Assembly: GCA_964036045.1 (NCBI GenBank) | Contig: OZ038383.1 | Coordinates: 65,539,725 to 65,603,724, forward strand | Reading direction: 5' to 3' | Length of the DNA stretch: 64,000 nucleotides | DNA from: Eutreptiella sp. 'Long Island Sound 2002' | Taxonomy: Eukaryota; Euglenozoa; Euglenophyceae; Eutreptiales; Eutreptiaceae | Part shown: one piece after another, positions 53,550 through 64,000 of the stretch | How positions within the stretch are numbered: the stretch's first letter is position 1 | How the letters are laid out: every line of letters starts with the position of its first letter | Notes under the pieces: generated by a model | Seen by the model: only the letters and a program-made list of their open reading frames with translations | Databases searched by the model: none | Told to the model about the DNA's origin: nothing | Program-made: the position numbers and the translations under genes

Positions 53550-54741
53550 AACTTGGTCCCATTGGCCGCTCTCTTTGCTTCAAATTCAGCCTTGCGGTGG
53601 GGGTGCTTCTTCCAGCACTGATCCACCAGGTGGCCTGTTCTTTTGCAATGGGAGCATTCCTTGGGCGAACCTGTGCCCTTGGGCGTCGGGTTTCCTGGTC
53701 ATGTTCCTGACTTGGGCTTGCCGGGTTTGAAAATCAACGGCTTTCGGAGGTGTGAGTGTTTCTTCCAACACTTATCCTCCGTATGCCCCGGAAAACCACA
53801 AAAGGACATTTAGGCCCTTTCTTGGGGACTGGTTGTCCTATGGCATTCACATACCATTCATTCCACTCGTCAAGTGGTTTAAAAACCTGGGCATCATTTG
53901 CGTTAGGCAGAGCCTCGGACTCCTCAATCAAATTCACCTGTTCCTCCACGGGCTCGGCACCCATGAAATTCAAAGACGCCACGTTGCGGCGCTTATCCAA
54001 GGGCAACGATCGCCATTTCTCGTGATCCTGATGCCGTTTGACAGCGTCTTTCTGTCTGAGTTCCACTTTGCAGAAAAGGTACAAGATGAGGTAGGTGAAT
54101 TCAAGTCCTCCCAACTTGTTCTCCTCATTATAAACTTTGTAAATGAGGCCGTCATGGTGGACGAAAGCGTCCAAAAATCTTTGTCGGGCATGACCAAATG
54201 TAACCCCGTCTCATACTTGACTGCACCAGTAAATCCAATCCCCCATGAATTTGGAGAGCTCACCTACCAAAACGTTCTTTGGAACGGTTAGCGCATGGAA
54301 GACACGATCAGGGTCATTTCTGTTCACCCGGCGGTTGACTTCACGCAAAACACCCTTTTTCACTTGGGCATGGCTCAGGTTCCCATGGATCAGTCCCCCG
54401 TTGATCGGGTCTGCAACGTCCTTCGGGATTGTTCCCAAAAGCGTTTTGATAAGCTCTCCTTCGCCAAGCACGACCCCCAGGTCTCGCTCCCACCTGGCAT
54501 AGGACAGAACCCAGTCCTGTGCCTTCAGCCCGTCGCCGTCCCAAGTGGGAACGACGTCCCAGACTTGTACATCCTTCAGGGCACGGGGGTCCAGTAGGGG
54601 CGTGACCATGGTGTTATACACCCCCGGGCCATACCACGGAATTCCACCTCCACCGGAATACACATCTACGGGAGGGGAGGTTATTGGTCGCCCTGAGGGC
54701 GTAGGCGCCTCTAAAAACGCAAAGCCCCTCAAGGGACCCAT
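53550..54741 (-). pseudogene. Gypsy-1 gag capsid and nucleocapsid
   Basis: 54741-54211: VWDVVPTWDGDGLKAQDWVL, YARWERDLGVVLGEGELIKT and HAQVKKGVLREVNRRVNR suit a gag capsid (W...W...L). 54174-53734 continues with FCKVELRQKDAVKRHQD and KPLDEWNEWYVNAIGQPVPK. Two CCHC zinc knuckles follow: CPF(C)GFPGHTEDKC at 53808-53768 and CSHCKRTGHLVDQC at 53656-53615. The first knuckle spans 41 bases instead of 42, so one T is missing and the frame shifts inside it; the second is intact in another frame. Confidence 0.75.
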
Positions 54742-54840
54742 AATGGGTTTGATCTTGGGCAGTCTTTTGCCCTGGGGGAAATGTTCAATTGCACCGGGTT
54801 CGAACTTACCCTCGTCATCAAAAAACGTGAGATGAATTCT

Positions 54841-56595
54841 TCAACAATGCCTGAAATCGGCACTGGGGTCTCGGTTTCCCCTCAGTCGCATGCCATCATG
54901 GGTTGGTGCCTGATGGTCCGAGACTCCATCGTATCGTGAAGTCTCATAAGGGAGACCACCAGGCCTGTCCCAATGTGGATATAAGAATGGGTTGCTTGGC
55001 CCTGCCTCGGACACCCGTGAGGGTACGGGGCCATATCCTCCAAACGGTCCTCCTGGGGCCGGTTCGGCTCTGTCAGGGTAGTAGCCTCGGTCCATCGAGC
55101 TAACTCCCCTGGTCCTGAGGTGTTCTTTCCGCAGTTGGGCCATCAGGGCATCCATATTTTGCCCGAGCAGCCTTATATGCCCCTCAAAATACGGCTTGAC
55201 CTGCACTAGCTCTCCTTCAAGATGAGCTACGGCATTTTGGTCAAAGCCTTCGGGCAGCCCTGGGGCTGGGGATGTCCTCTGGCCTTCAGTCTTCTTCGCC
55301 AGGTCCTCCAACGCTCGTACCCGCGCCTCTATCTGGCCAACCTGGTCTCGAATCTTCAGTCCTATGGAGTCTTCTTCAGTCTTCAGGATCCCCATTCCCA
55401 GTTGGACGACCTGGTCTTGAGTTTCTCTGAGGACTTCTTCATGACGTCGCTGCATGTTGGTGATGGCCTCCTTGTACTGAGCATGTTCCTGTTCAAGTCT
55501 GGCCAGGGACTCCAGCGACAAATTGACCTCGCTGGGATGAGCGTTCTCCGCTCTTTCTTTGGTGGCACCCAAGGCCTTGAGTCGACTCAACCGAGTCTCT
55601 ATGGCCTTGATCCCTTCCATCTGCAGCTGGAGTTGTTCCGCTTGTGCCACTACGCTTACCGCGGTTTGGTCCATCTGGTTGCTGATCACTTTCAGCTGAT
55701 GTGACGCCATGCTGACCCCTAGGGCGGCTTGGTCCGCCTTGGCGTTGATGGACTGCACTCCGGCCTGAACTTCTCCTTGGCCTTGTAGGTGATCCCCTTG
55801 CGCGTGGGAAAGGCCGGGAATCTCCTTCTCCAGGCCGGCCAGACCGGACTTCAGGACATCCAGTTGATTCTCCATAAAGTCGATCCGGTTGTCAAGGCCA
55901 GCGCATCAAGGGGCTTGGGCTCCAGATAGCATCTCCACCTGACGCATTACCTTCTCCACCTGGTCCTTCAGTTCGGGAACCCGGAGATGAAGTTGATGTT
56001 CTTCCGACCAATGCAAATCCAAAGGCTGCATGGTGGTTTGCCGAACCCCATCTGTCAGCTGGTGTAGCTGATGGATGGCCATGATGGTCTTGTGGGTGAT
56101 CTCCTACATGGTGGTCCAACATCCGGCGAAGGTCTCCGTCAGGTCCCGTTGTTGGGCCATTGCCAGGGAGGCATCCCTCTGGAAGTCCACAACCCGTTCT
56201 CGGCACACTCGGCTGCCATCAATCGCCATCCACTTGACAGCATCCTTCATTTGGCTTCAGTTGGGGTCCGCCTCGGCCCAGGCCGACATGCCAAAGCCTT
56301 CTTCCATCCGCGGCTCGTTCGCCAGGTACGGTTGCGTAGTCAGCAGCCTATATGTAGGCCCTACCAATGCACTGGCAGCCTGCGGGTTGCTGTAGGTCAC
56401 CCTCAGCATCGGGCTGGGCATATGCTCGTCGGAAGATGAGTCCGACAGATGCCCACCCATGGGATAGACGCGTGTCCTCAGTGGTGTCGGTCCCATCTCG
56501 CAAATGACCTTCATGTCCTCAAGTGTGGGCTGGTTGGAGCCGTCGGTGACGATAGATCTTGTAGATGTTCTTCTCGTTGTTCTTCTGCCCTGCAA
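54841..56595 (-). pseudogene. Gypsy-1 gag N-terminal coiled-coil region
   Basis: 56595-56257 begins MQGRRTTRRTSTRSIVTDGS and includes PTLEDMKVICEMGPTPLRTR. After frame changes near 56.25-55.9 kb, 55875-54841 gives 344 residues, largely heptad-like helix (LKSGLAGLEKEIPGL, QMDQTAVSVVAQAEQLQLQM, LARLEQEHAQYKEAITNMQR), then a Gly/Pro-rich RGYYPDRAEPAPGGPFGGYG tail. Long coiled coils before the capsid suggest particle assembly. It lies right after the PBS, so it is the start of gag. Confidence 0.65.
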
Positions 56596-56645
56596 GTCGT
56601 TCTTGAGCTCCTTTTGTACTCTTGGTGCTAGAGGAGCAGGATACT

Positions 56646-56658
56646 GCCTCTGCTACCA
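56646..56658 (-). promoter_or_regulatory. Gypsy-1 primer-binding site (initiator Met tRNA)
   Basis: TGGTAGCAGAGGC on the minus strand, the same 13 bases as in Gypsy-2, 50 bases upstream of the gag start. The 5' LTR should lie just to its right, but its end (CA) could not be fixed and no second copy was found. Confidence 0.7.
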
Positions 56659-59600
56659 ACCCTTTACCCCCCAACTCATTTCTTCGTAACGGCAGGATTA
56701 CCTTGTCCTAGTCACCCTTGGATCAGCACCACGACACTGCAATGCAACAAGAGCAAGAAGTCCACAATTGAATCCCCATCCAAGTATCAACAATAATACA
56801 AATAAGAAATAGACATCCCCTGAGAGGAATGGAAGAACCATGGACAAATATTAGCACAAGACCTCATACCTGACCTACATGCAGATGGGCAGTTCCCGCT
56901 CTCCATTGGGTATGGGGATATAGAGTTGGGGAGTGCCTCCAAAACACAAAAAATCTAGCGATTCTGTTTTACAATAACATGTCCTAATGGACTGCACACA
57001 GGGTCCCACAGTGGAAGCAAGGGAGCAATGGGCACTCAGGACATAGGACTCAAACATCCAACAATAGTGCATCCATGGGAGTGTCCATAACGGTGCACTA
57101 AAGACCTCAGAAATGGCAAAAGAAAGCCAAAATTGCGGTAGTTTCCATGGGTGCCCCGGGCAGCCAAGGCGGGATCCATGGCTCATGGGATAGGAGGGAG
57201 GACCTAGAACTCATATCTAAGTGTGGGATCTCAAATCAGGTCGGGGAACCTCATGGGCATAAAGATATGGTGCCGCCAATTGACCACATGTGGGGCTGAA
57301 ATTGGGGTCCCAAAAAAAGGGTTGTTTTGTCATACCCGAAAATGAGCCGAAATTCAAAGTATCCTCGAGGGTATTCCTCCATGATGGCTTGGAGACGGGA
57401 CTCAACATTCTGTGTGGGACCCAATGGGAGTTGAATGGGGGTCCACACATACTTAGGTCCCAAAGATCTCCAGGGGCCATGGCAAGATGATAGGCAGAAT
57501 TGTACCCACGAGTCCCAAAATGGCAAAATTGTCCACACTCACCTTCGCATAGCTCCTTGTGAGTACACGCTTTGGTTCGCCCACGTGGTGTGTGACTCAT
57601 GTGGACCAATGTGCATAAGCTACATACCATTTATGGTCCACTGGGCCATGCATCCGGCGTGCACGGGGGGGCTGAACATAGTGCTCGTCGGGCCAAAAAC
57701 ATAGGAAATGGCAGAAAATGGCCCAAAATGCGCACACTCATGGTGGGGGCAAATGGAGCACATGTCCGACTTGCACTGGGGTATGCCTTACAATTGGAGC
57801 CACGTGCTAGGTGTCCAACATACCTTTTGGGGTTCCACCAAACCCCCCTGGATTTGGGAATGGCAGGGTCGCCAAGTGAGCCCATGATTTGGAATGGACC
57901 CAAAGTACCCACATGGTGGCCTTGGTGTGCCAAGCCCAAGAGGAGTTACTGGATGGGATTAAGATATGTTGGGCACTGGCATATGTACTCTCAGAAACAT
58001 AGACGGGTAATGATGTCAATTGAGCGCAACGCTGAGATATAAGGTCACCACTTGGGCAGGGCTCATAGGGGCCGAAGTCCCCGGGTAGGCGGTAGGTAGG
58101 GGCAGCAGGTACGCCTCTGCTACAATAAAAAAGGTCCGTACCAGGACCGGCCCCTGCTGTGCCCCTTCCGCCTGTCACCCCTGCTGATTTGCTCCTGATC
58201 AGCGATTGCATTTCTCAAAATCTAGGGTCCAAAATCCAATAATTTAGAAAATACAATCCTCCTTCAACCCTGAACAGCAACCAGATCCCACAAATACAGC
58301 AATAACCCAATCCACACTGCGGGCTTCGGTTCAGCCCACCGGTTGTCTCACGGTGGCGGGCATGTACAAGAATTGCACCAAAGAGGAAAGCCCTGAAATT
58401 GACATATGAACACAAATAAAGCAAAGCTTGCTAAAGATGGAAACGTACACAATCACAGCCATAGACCCCTCATTCCCTGGACTCAAGACCTTCCCTTGAC
58501 TCGCCAACATGATGCCCTGAACCCAGTCAAATAAGATGGCTAAATGCCATGTCTCAAAAGTCACTACATAAACCCCAAAAATGTGTTCCCTCCCAAGCCT
58601 CTGAATACTAGCCGAATAGGGGAGGTGGCGCGTCATGGCCTAGAGTAGCACTCAGGACCATGCCCTACCCTGACATAACCTTGGTTGGACTTGGAGTCGA
58701 TTGGGCTTGGAGAACTGCCCCATGAAGATGACCTCACAACATGGCAAAAACAGGCAAATCACACCATTATGCCCAAAAGTCAATTATATACTCAAAGGTG
58801 CATACGGCAAATATCCAAATGCTCCATGCATGTGTCAAACCGGAAGGTAGTATACAAGAGTGATATAGACCAAAGGTCCATACCCAAGAATATCCCATCA
58901 TTGGCTCCGAAACCCCTCCGGTTATGTACATGACATGCTTCGCAAGTCAACTCATGAATTTGAGACATAATTTTGTGAGGCCTCGTGTGCCAAGCCAAAG
59001 TGACCACGTGATTCGGCATATGGTGAGGTACAACACCCAAGCATATGCCAACATATAAGAAACATACCATAGTTCACAGATCTCTAGGCACTTTACTGTT
59101 AGCCGACCAGTTGAGCACATATAATACAAAAATGAGCATGAGACGAGGTTAAAAACATGCAAATAATGCCAAATTCAAGATAATTACAATAGTATATAAC
59201 TTCGCTCACCCATGGTATCAACATATGATTCAAAACACAATTGCTTGGGACCATTTGCAAACAATCCCCCGACTTCGATCCCCACATGAATGCATAGGGA
59301 CACCTTCGAACCTCCTCCCAACACGCACCACGAAAAATAGGAAAATTGATAATGGCGCTTGTGGGTCGCTCTGTAAGCCCTCCCATATGCACTATATGAG
59401 CGGTAGACTTAGTCTAGCGCTATGGAGTTCACCATTGTGACATGGGCAAGTCCCTTGCCACGTATGACTCCATATATCTTCCTACAAACAGAGATATATA
59501 ACATGGGCCTGAGCATATCGAAGCACATACCATGCATATGACACATACCCTCAAAGAGTGGCTCCCACCATGATATGCCATGCCCCTCCATGGACATAAC

Positions 59601-60876
59601 TTCACGTTAAACATACGTAGGAACCCAAGAAAAGTTGCTATGCAACCCCAGCACTCATGCGATACACTCGAAAGTCGCAATAAAATATTCCGTTGCACGG
59701 TCCAAGAGTTATATATCACTTTCTACCCTCCTGACCATTATCCCTTGCTATACCGGGCATGTGTACACACCAAAGACGTTTGATGCTTCCCAAATTAAGT
59801 TGAGACCAAGGCAGTTCGAACCGAATTCTCGATATTGATATTCCTCGCCGTGAGCCGAACATCTGATTCTTCAAAGTGGTCTCACGAATCACTTTTGTTT
59901 CGACCATAACTCCAAGCAAAATGAAGGGCACAACAAAAGGAAGGTTGATTCGTGATCGGGGAAAAATGTCTGACCACTCGAGATTCATCATACCGAGTGC
60001 GGCGATGTCGAAGTCAAAAATCCGATTCTGAAAATCTGAAAAATCGGATTAATTTTGCGAGTGTATAATATGAAAATTGCGAAAGCAACGAACCCTTTAC
60101 TGATGAAATTTGACCCTTCATCGGGCTTTCCGCCAAAATATCTGTAAATAACAGTCAACCAATAGGTTACCGCAAAATTGCGAGCCAACTGACAGTCGCC
60201 GATACATCGACCATCAGAACGAAAGACGGAAAAATTACGGAAACATTATGATAAAAAAACCCTGTTGATTCCTGATATTCTGATATATAAATCTCAGCTG
60301 GCGGCGCCTCGGTACTGAATATGGCCGCTCATAGCCGGAATGGCCAAACCTATCACACTATCACATCGAGTTAGGTCAGGTGGATGAGAGAGTATGATAT
60401 CAGCCAATGGCGGCTTGCCAGCACATAGATACACACCCCAAGTGACCCAAAGATGGCCACGGGGGTCCGAACTGGCTTCACCCCCCTTCTCAGAGCGTTG
60501 TTACCGCTCGAAAATCATTGAAGAGAGGACAGGAGGAACCCAATGGGCTCCAAACCCCCCCCCTCCCATGTCCCAAGGACATATGGAGGCCCCACACACG
60601 TCGTAGGCGTCCCCCACGCCCCAAAGAAGGAGTGAGGACACTGATAATCGGTGCCCTACGCCATATCAGGTCTCCTCTTGATCTACAACATGGACCAAGG
60701 GGATCAAAGATAGAGAAACGTCGTCAGTCGACCTGAATAAGTATACCACAATGAAATGTATATGTGGAGATCGAGTGAAGGGGGTATATGGCTAATCAAG
60801 GCCCAAACATCCTTGGATGAACGCCCTCACCCGTCCCCCAAGCACAAAAACAAACAAAAATGCCAAGGGGGATCCA
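56659..60876. other. No recognisable gene; probable LTR/flank sequences
   Basis: Should include the Gypsy-1 5' LTR next to 56659 and the 3' noncoding region and LTR of Gypsy-4 near 60.8 kb, but neither could be delimited. A second PBS-like word (GCCTCTGCTACAA, 58113-58125) may mark a further relic. AT-rich segments near 58.2 and 59.9-60.3 kb hold only short open frames. Confidence 0.45.
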
Positions 60877-62149
60877 TTACGGTGCTACTGCAGCCACCAA
60901 ATGGACCAACACGTCCTTGACATCCAAAGAAATGTTCTGTTTCTTCAGATAATCCATCCAGACCGTGGTGTACCTCGGCACAAACCTGCTCGGAGGCTCC
61001 AACGAATCCCTTGATGCGGCAAATCCCTTCCAACGGACTTTATAAGGCCTCTCCCCAGGCGTCCCCGGGTCCGGCTTGTCCGCCAGGATCTTCTCGGCGG
61101 TGAAGTCGTCGTCCTCACCCTCGTCGTCCAAGTCCACATCGCCAGACGTGAACTCGAAGGTGACGGAACATCCGCTGGGGTCTGGTGCTCGGGGACAAAG
61201 CTGGGTATGGTCGCGGTCCAGGATCCTGTTATCCCCCACACGAACCACATACACATCCTGCCCGACCTTCCGCACGATTACCCCCGGCACATACCAAGAC
61301 GCCTGCCGATGCCTGGACAGGACATTCTTGTGGTGCCGCTCCACCCATACGGTGTCTTGGAGAGCATACTTCTGGACCTTTCCCTGCTTGAAGTACTTGG
61401 CCCTCTTCTCATGCTCGTCCTGAAGTACCTTGCACACCTTGGCCGCCGTGTCGTCCGCCTCAGCCATCATAGCGTTCGCATCCCGGGCCACTTTGCCATG
61501 GTTCAACCACGGGAGAGTGCGTGACACTCGATCCCGTAGGAACAGGATACGATGGGGCGACAGTCCAGTGGGTCCCGGAAGGTCGTGATACGCTTGGAGC
61601 ACTCTCCACAGCGAGTTATACCAGTTCCGGCCCGGTTCGTCGATGTGCAGCTGGCGGAACATTTCGAACATCTGCCGCCCGGCCACCTCAGCCCGACCAT
61701 TCGACTGGCTGTGGTACGCCACGGTCTTGGCGTGCCGAATGCCCATGTGCTTGCACATTGTCTTGAACAACGTCCCCACGAATTGACTGCCCCGATCGCT
61801 GCAGATGACAGCTGGGACATCAAAAATCATCAGCCAATGCCTGATCATGGCATTAGCGACGGTCTTGGCCTGCAGCCCCACTCCATGCTTGTCCTTCTTG
61901 TCCTTCTTCTTGGACTTCTTGCCCAGGACGGCCACGATATACCCGCTGTGCCTGTCCGGCGCCAGGATGACACAGTCGTAGGTCTCTCCGTCCACGGTGA
62001 CCTCAGGCATGGCGAACACATCCATGGCCACGGACCGCATAGGGGCTTCCGGTATAGCCGTGTACACCGGGTTGCCAGCCGTGGAGTGGTTGGGGCTCTT
62101 CGTGGCCCGACACACGGCGCAGTCGCTGCAGTACTTGTCCAGGACGGCG
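60877..62149 (-). CDS. Gypsy-4 integrase with chromodomain
   Basis: A long frame with CSDCAVCRATK (C-C of the zinc finger; the H-H pair HNAQLMHPGRD is just upstream, before a TAG). The DDE core is complete: RSVAMDVFAMPEV (Asp), ICSDRGSQFVG (Asp) and YHSQSNGRAEVAGRQ (Glu). The C-terminal domain has ALQDTVWVERHHKNVLS, ASWYVPGVIVRKVGQDVYVV and LDRDHTQLCPRA. After an acidic linker comes a chromodomain: FTAEKILADKPDPG, YKVRWKGFAASRDSLEPPS and YTTVWMDYLKKQ. All key residues are present, so the enzyme looks functional apart from the upstream stop. Confidence 0.9.
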
Positions 62150-62151
62150 TA

Positions 62152-63432
62152 CTACCCCGGTGGGAACTTGAACCGCCGCCCGGGGTCCTGCTGCATCTTG
62201 TCCCGACCAGGATGCATGAGCTGGGCGTTATGCCAGTGGTCAATGAGCTCCTCCATTCGGTTCTCAGGGACCAATATCTTGTCCTTGAGGAACATTTTAT
62301 CCCCATCCTCGGTCAAGCCCTCAGGCCATTCGTCGTCCGACGGGGCGCTCACGGCATTCCAGTACTTGCTCCAGTGCTCGGATGCCGCATAGTCATCCAA
62401 CCAGCAGTCTGTGAGCACCGACCTGACTGGCTCTACAGGGGCCACCATCCATTGCTCGAGGGTTTCCTCTCGAATAGCTTGGACGCGGGCGCCCCGGAAC
62501 TTGGCCAGGTCCGTACGGTTTGCCATCACCACAAAGCACTTGACCCCCTCTTGCTCCATGGCCTTGTCCATCTCGATGATGCAGTTGGCCTCCTCAGTCT
62601 CCTCGGCGTCTCCATGGCTGGATATGTCCATCCAAGCCTTGCCCGCCGGGTAGGCCCATTGACTGAGGCAATCTGCCACAGTGTTGTCCTTCCCCGGGAC
62701 GTATACGACGCTGAGGTCGAACTTGGCGAACGTCTCATGCCATCGGGCCCTCCTTGCCGCCGGTCCTGAGGGGGTGTCGACGTGCCCTCTGTGCCAACTC
62801 TGTAAGGACTGATGGTCCGTACAAACCACCACCGGTTGCAATCCGATGTGGCTACACCACTTCCTGAGCGCACAGACAATCGCGTACGTCTCCTTCTCCC
62901 TCGCGGTCCAGGTTCGACGTTGGCCCTCGGCCAGGATCCGGCTCCAAAAAGCCACGGGTACGTGCGACCCGTCGTCCCAGACTTGCTCGAGGACTGCCCC
63001 TACAGCATAGTCCGAGGCGTCAGTCCGTAGCACGAATCCCTTGTCCGGGTCCACCAGGAATAGCCCCAGCTGCCCCAAGAGTCGCTCCTTCAGGCAGCTG
63101 AACGCATCTTTGGCCTCAGGGATCCAGGCAAGCTTCTTCTTGCTCCCCTTCCGGCCATCGAACTTCCCCACCTGCAGCATCTTGTGCAGCGGCTGCGAGA
63201 GTTCTGCATACATCCGGACATAGCCCGAATAGTAATTGCAGAACCCCATGAAGGACCGGAGTTCGCTGATGGTCTGGGGCTTCCCCCAGTGGTGCAGGGA
63301 CGCCAGCTTCCCGGGCATGGGATGGCTTCCCCCGTGACCAACCACGTGACCCGCAAACTCCACTTCTTTTACGAAGAGTGAGGCTTTGGTGGGCTTGCAC
63401 ACCATGTTGTGCTTGTCCAGCTCGCTGAGCAC
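62152..63432 (-). pseudogene. Gypsy-4 RT thumb/connection and RNase H
   Basis: MLSELDKHNMVCKPTKASLF and VEFAGHVVGHGGSHPMPGK are the RT thumb, and LRSFMGFCNYYSGYVRMY the connection. RNase H residues are complete: LRTDASDYAVGAVLEQ, REKETYAIVCALRKW, CTDHQSLQSW and NTVADCLSQWAYP. The integrase zinc-finger histidines follow. A TAG at 62150-62152 ends the frame one codon before the integrase continues in the same frame. A one-base shift near 63440 separates it from the palm. Confidence 0.85.
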
Positions 63433-64000
63433 TCGGCGCAGATCCTTCCATGCGCTTTGATGAGCTCATCCTCAGTCATGTTCTCCGTGCCGGACCCGAT
63501 GATGATGTCATCCACGGAGGGATGGGCACAGTCCCGGACAGGACCGAGTAGGTCCTCCATCATGCGCTGGAAAGCGCCATTGCCATTCTTGGCGCCCATA
63601 GGCACCACTTTCCAATGCATGGGCCCCAGCGGCGTCGACATCGCTGTGCAGGGCCTGGAGTCCGGGTGTAGCGGCATCTGGTCATAGCCGTGTTTCAGGT
63701 CCAACACCGTGAAGATCCGCTTTTTCTGTTGTTTTTGGAGGATGGTGTCGATCAGAGGAAGCGAGTACGAGTCGTGCTCGGTTTGCTCGTTCAAACCCCT
63801 GTAATCCACCACCAACCTCCACTCGCCCTTCTCTTTTTTCAGTACGATAAAGGCTGGGCTGGCCCACTCACTGTCGGAGGGTTCGACCCATCCCCGCTCA
63901 ATGAACTCGGCCAACAACTTCTTCATGGCCTCGGCCCGATCGCACTGAAGTTGGTACACCTGATGACGATAGATCTTGGGGTTCGGCTTCAGCTTGATCT
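63369..64000 (-). pseudogene. Gypsy-4 RT palm, partial
   Basis: Reads MYQLQCDRAEAMKKLLAEFI, WASPAFIVLKKEKGEWRLVV, DYRGLNEQTEHDSYSLP, FTVLDLKHGYDQMPLHPDSR (block A), MHWKVVPMGAKNGNGAFQRM and AHPSVDDIIIGSG, where the catalytic box is SVDD instead of YxDD (both Asp kept). The frame is lost near 63440. The protein continues beyond the window edge. Confidence 0.85.

Larger units (their letters stand above)
28015..56658 (-). mobile_element. Gypsy-1: Ty3/Gypsy element, split by Gypsy-2 and LINE-C2
   Basis: A minus-strand LTR retrotransposon. It begins with an initiator-Met PBS (56658-56646), then gag, zinc knuckles, protease and a spacer down to 51033. Gypsy-2 then intervenes (31435-51028), flanked by CCAT at 31431-31434 and 51029-51032. 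Pol resumes at 31430 with RT, RNase H and integrase to 28015, where LINE-C2 is inserted. Across the Gypsy-2 insertion the pol frame stays open when one CCAT copy is removed. Its chromodomain, if any, lies beyond LINE-C2 and was not found. I could not delimit its LTRs. Confidence 0.8.
60877..64000 (-). mobile_element. Gypsy-4: Ty3/Gypsy pol, partial at window edge
   Basis: RT, RNase H, integrase and chromodomain in the standard order on the minus strand. Only one frameshift (near 63440) and one in-frame TAG (62150-62152) are seen in about 3.1 kb. Gag, protease and 5' LTR would lie beyond 64000. Confidence 0.9.

Overview
No cellular gene could be supported in this window. It is a stack of retrotransposons inserted into one another, typical of a large repeat-rich eukaryotic nuclear genome. 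Chromodomain-bearing Ty3/Gypsy elements primed by initiator Met tRNA, plus LINEs with RNase H domains, fit a plant or green-algal (perhaps streptophyte-algal) host. That assignment is inference only. There are no rRNA or tRNA genes, CRISPR arrays or bacterial operons. Almost every coding region carries stops or frameshifts.

Left part (1-28014). A (TTAC)-tailed LINE 3' end (115-224, +) abuts LINE-A (+, APE endonuclease, reverse transcriptase, RNase H; about 225-4123), which runs into a 63-bp tandem array. Gypsy-3 (- strand) survives as integrase pieces at 20831-21442 and a tail with a chromodomain-like segment at 9670-10045. These pieces are split by a 10.8-kb LINE block, LINE-B (10057-20819, -), flanked by an 11-bp target-site duplication. 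LINE-C1 (6757-9602, -) and LINE-C2 (about 23997-28014, +) are two copies of one array-bearing LINE family in opposite orientation.

Central part (28015-56658). Gypsy-1 (- strand) starts at a PBS and gag near 56.6 kb and ends with integrase at 28.0 kb. It is cut inside pol by Gypsy-2, which runs from LTR 31435-31768 to LTR 50678-51028, with PBS, PPT and a CCAT duplication. Gypsy-2 encodes gag, a degenerate protease, a methyltransferase-like domain, RT, RNase H, integrase and a chromodomain. Its leader/gag region is itself interrupted by LINE-D (43704-50417, -), mostly a GC-rich array of alternating 196/209-bp units. LINE-D is in turn interrupted by LINE-E (45498-46788, -).

Right part (56659-64000). 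After about 4.2 kb without recognisable genes comes the pol of Gypsy-4 (60877 to the window end, - strand). It is the best preserved element, with a complete integrase DDE triad and chromodomain.

Order of events read from the nesting: Gypsy-1, then Gypsy-2, then LINE-D, then LINE-E; separately Gypsy-3, then LINE-B and probably LINE-C1. All LINE 3' ends seen carry short microsatellite tails (TTAC, TACC, CAACC or CTCAAAC type), and most carry a family-specific tandem array.
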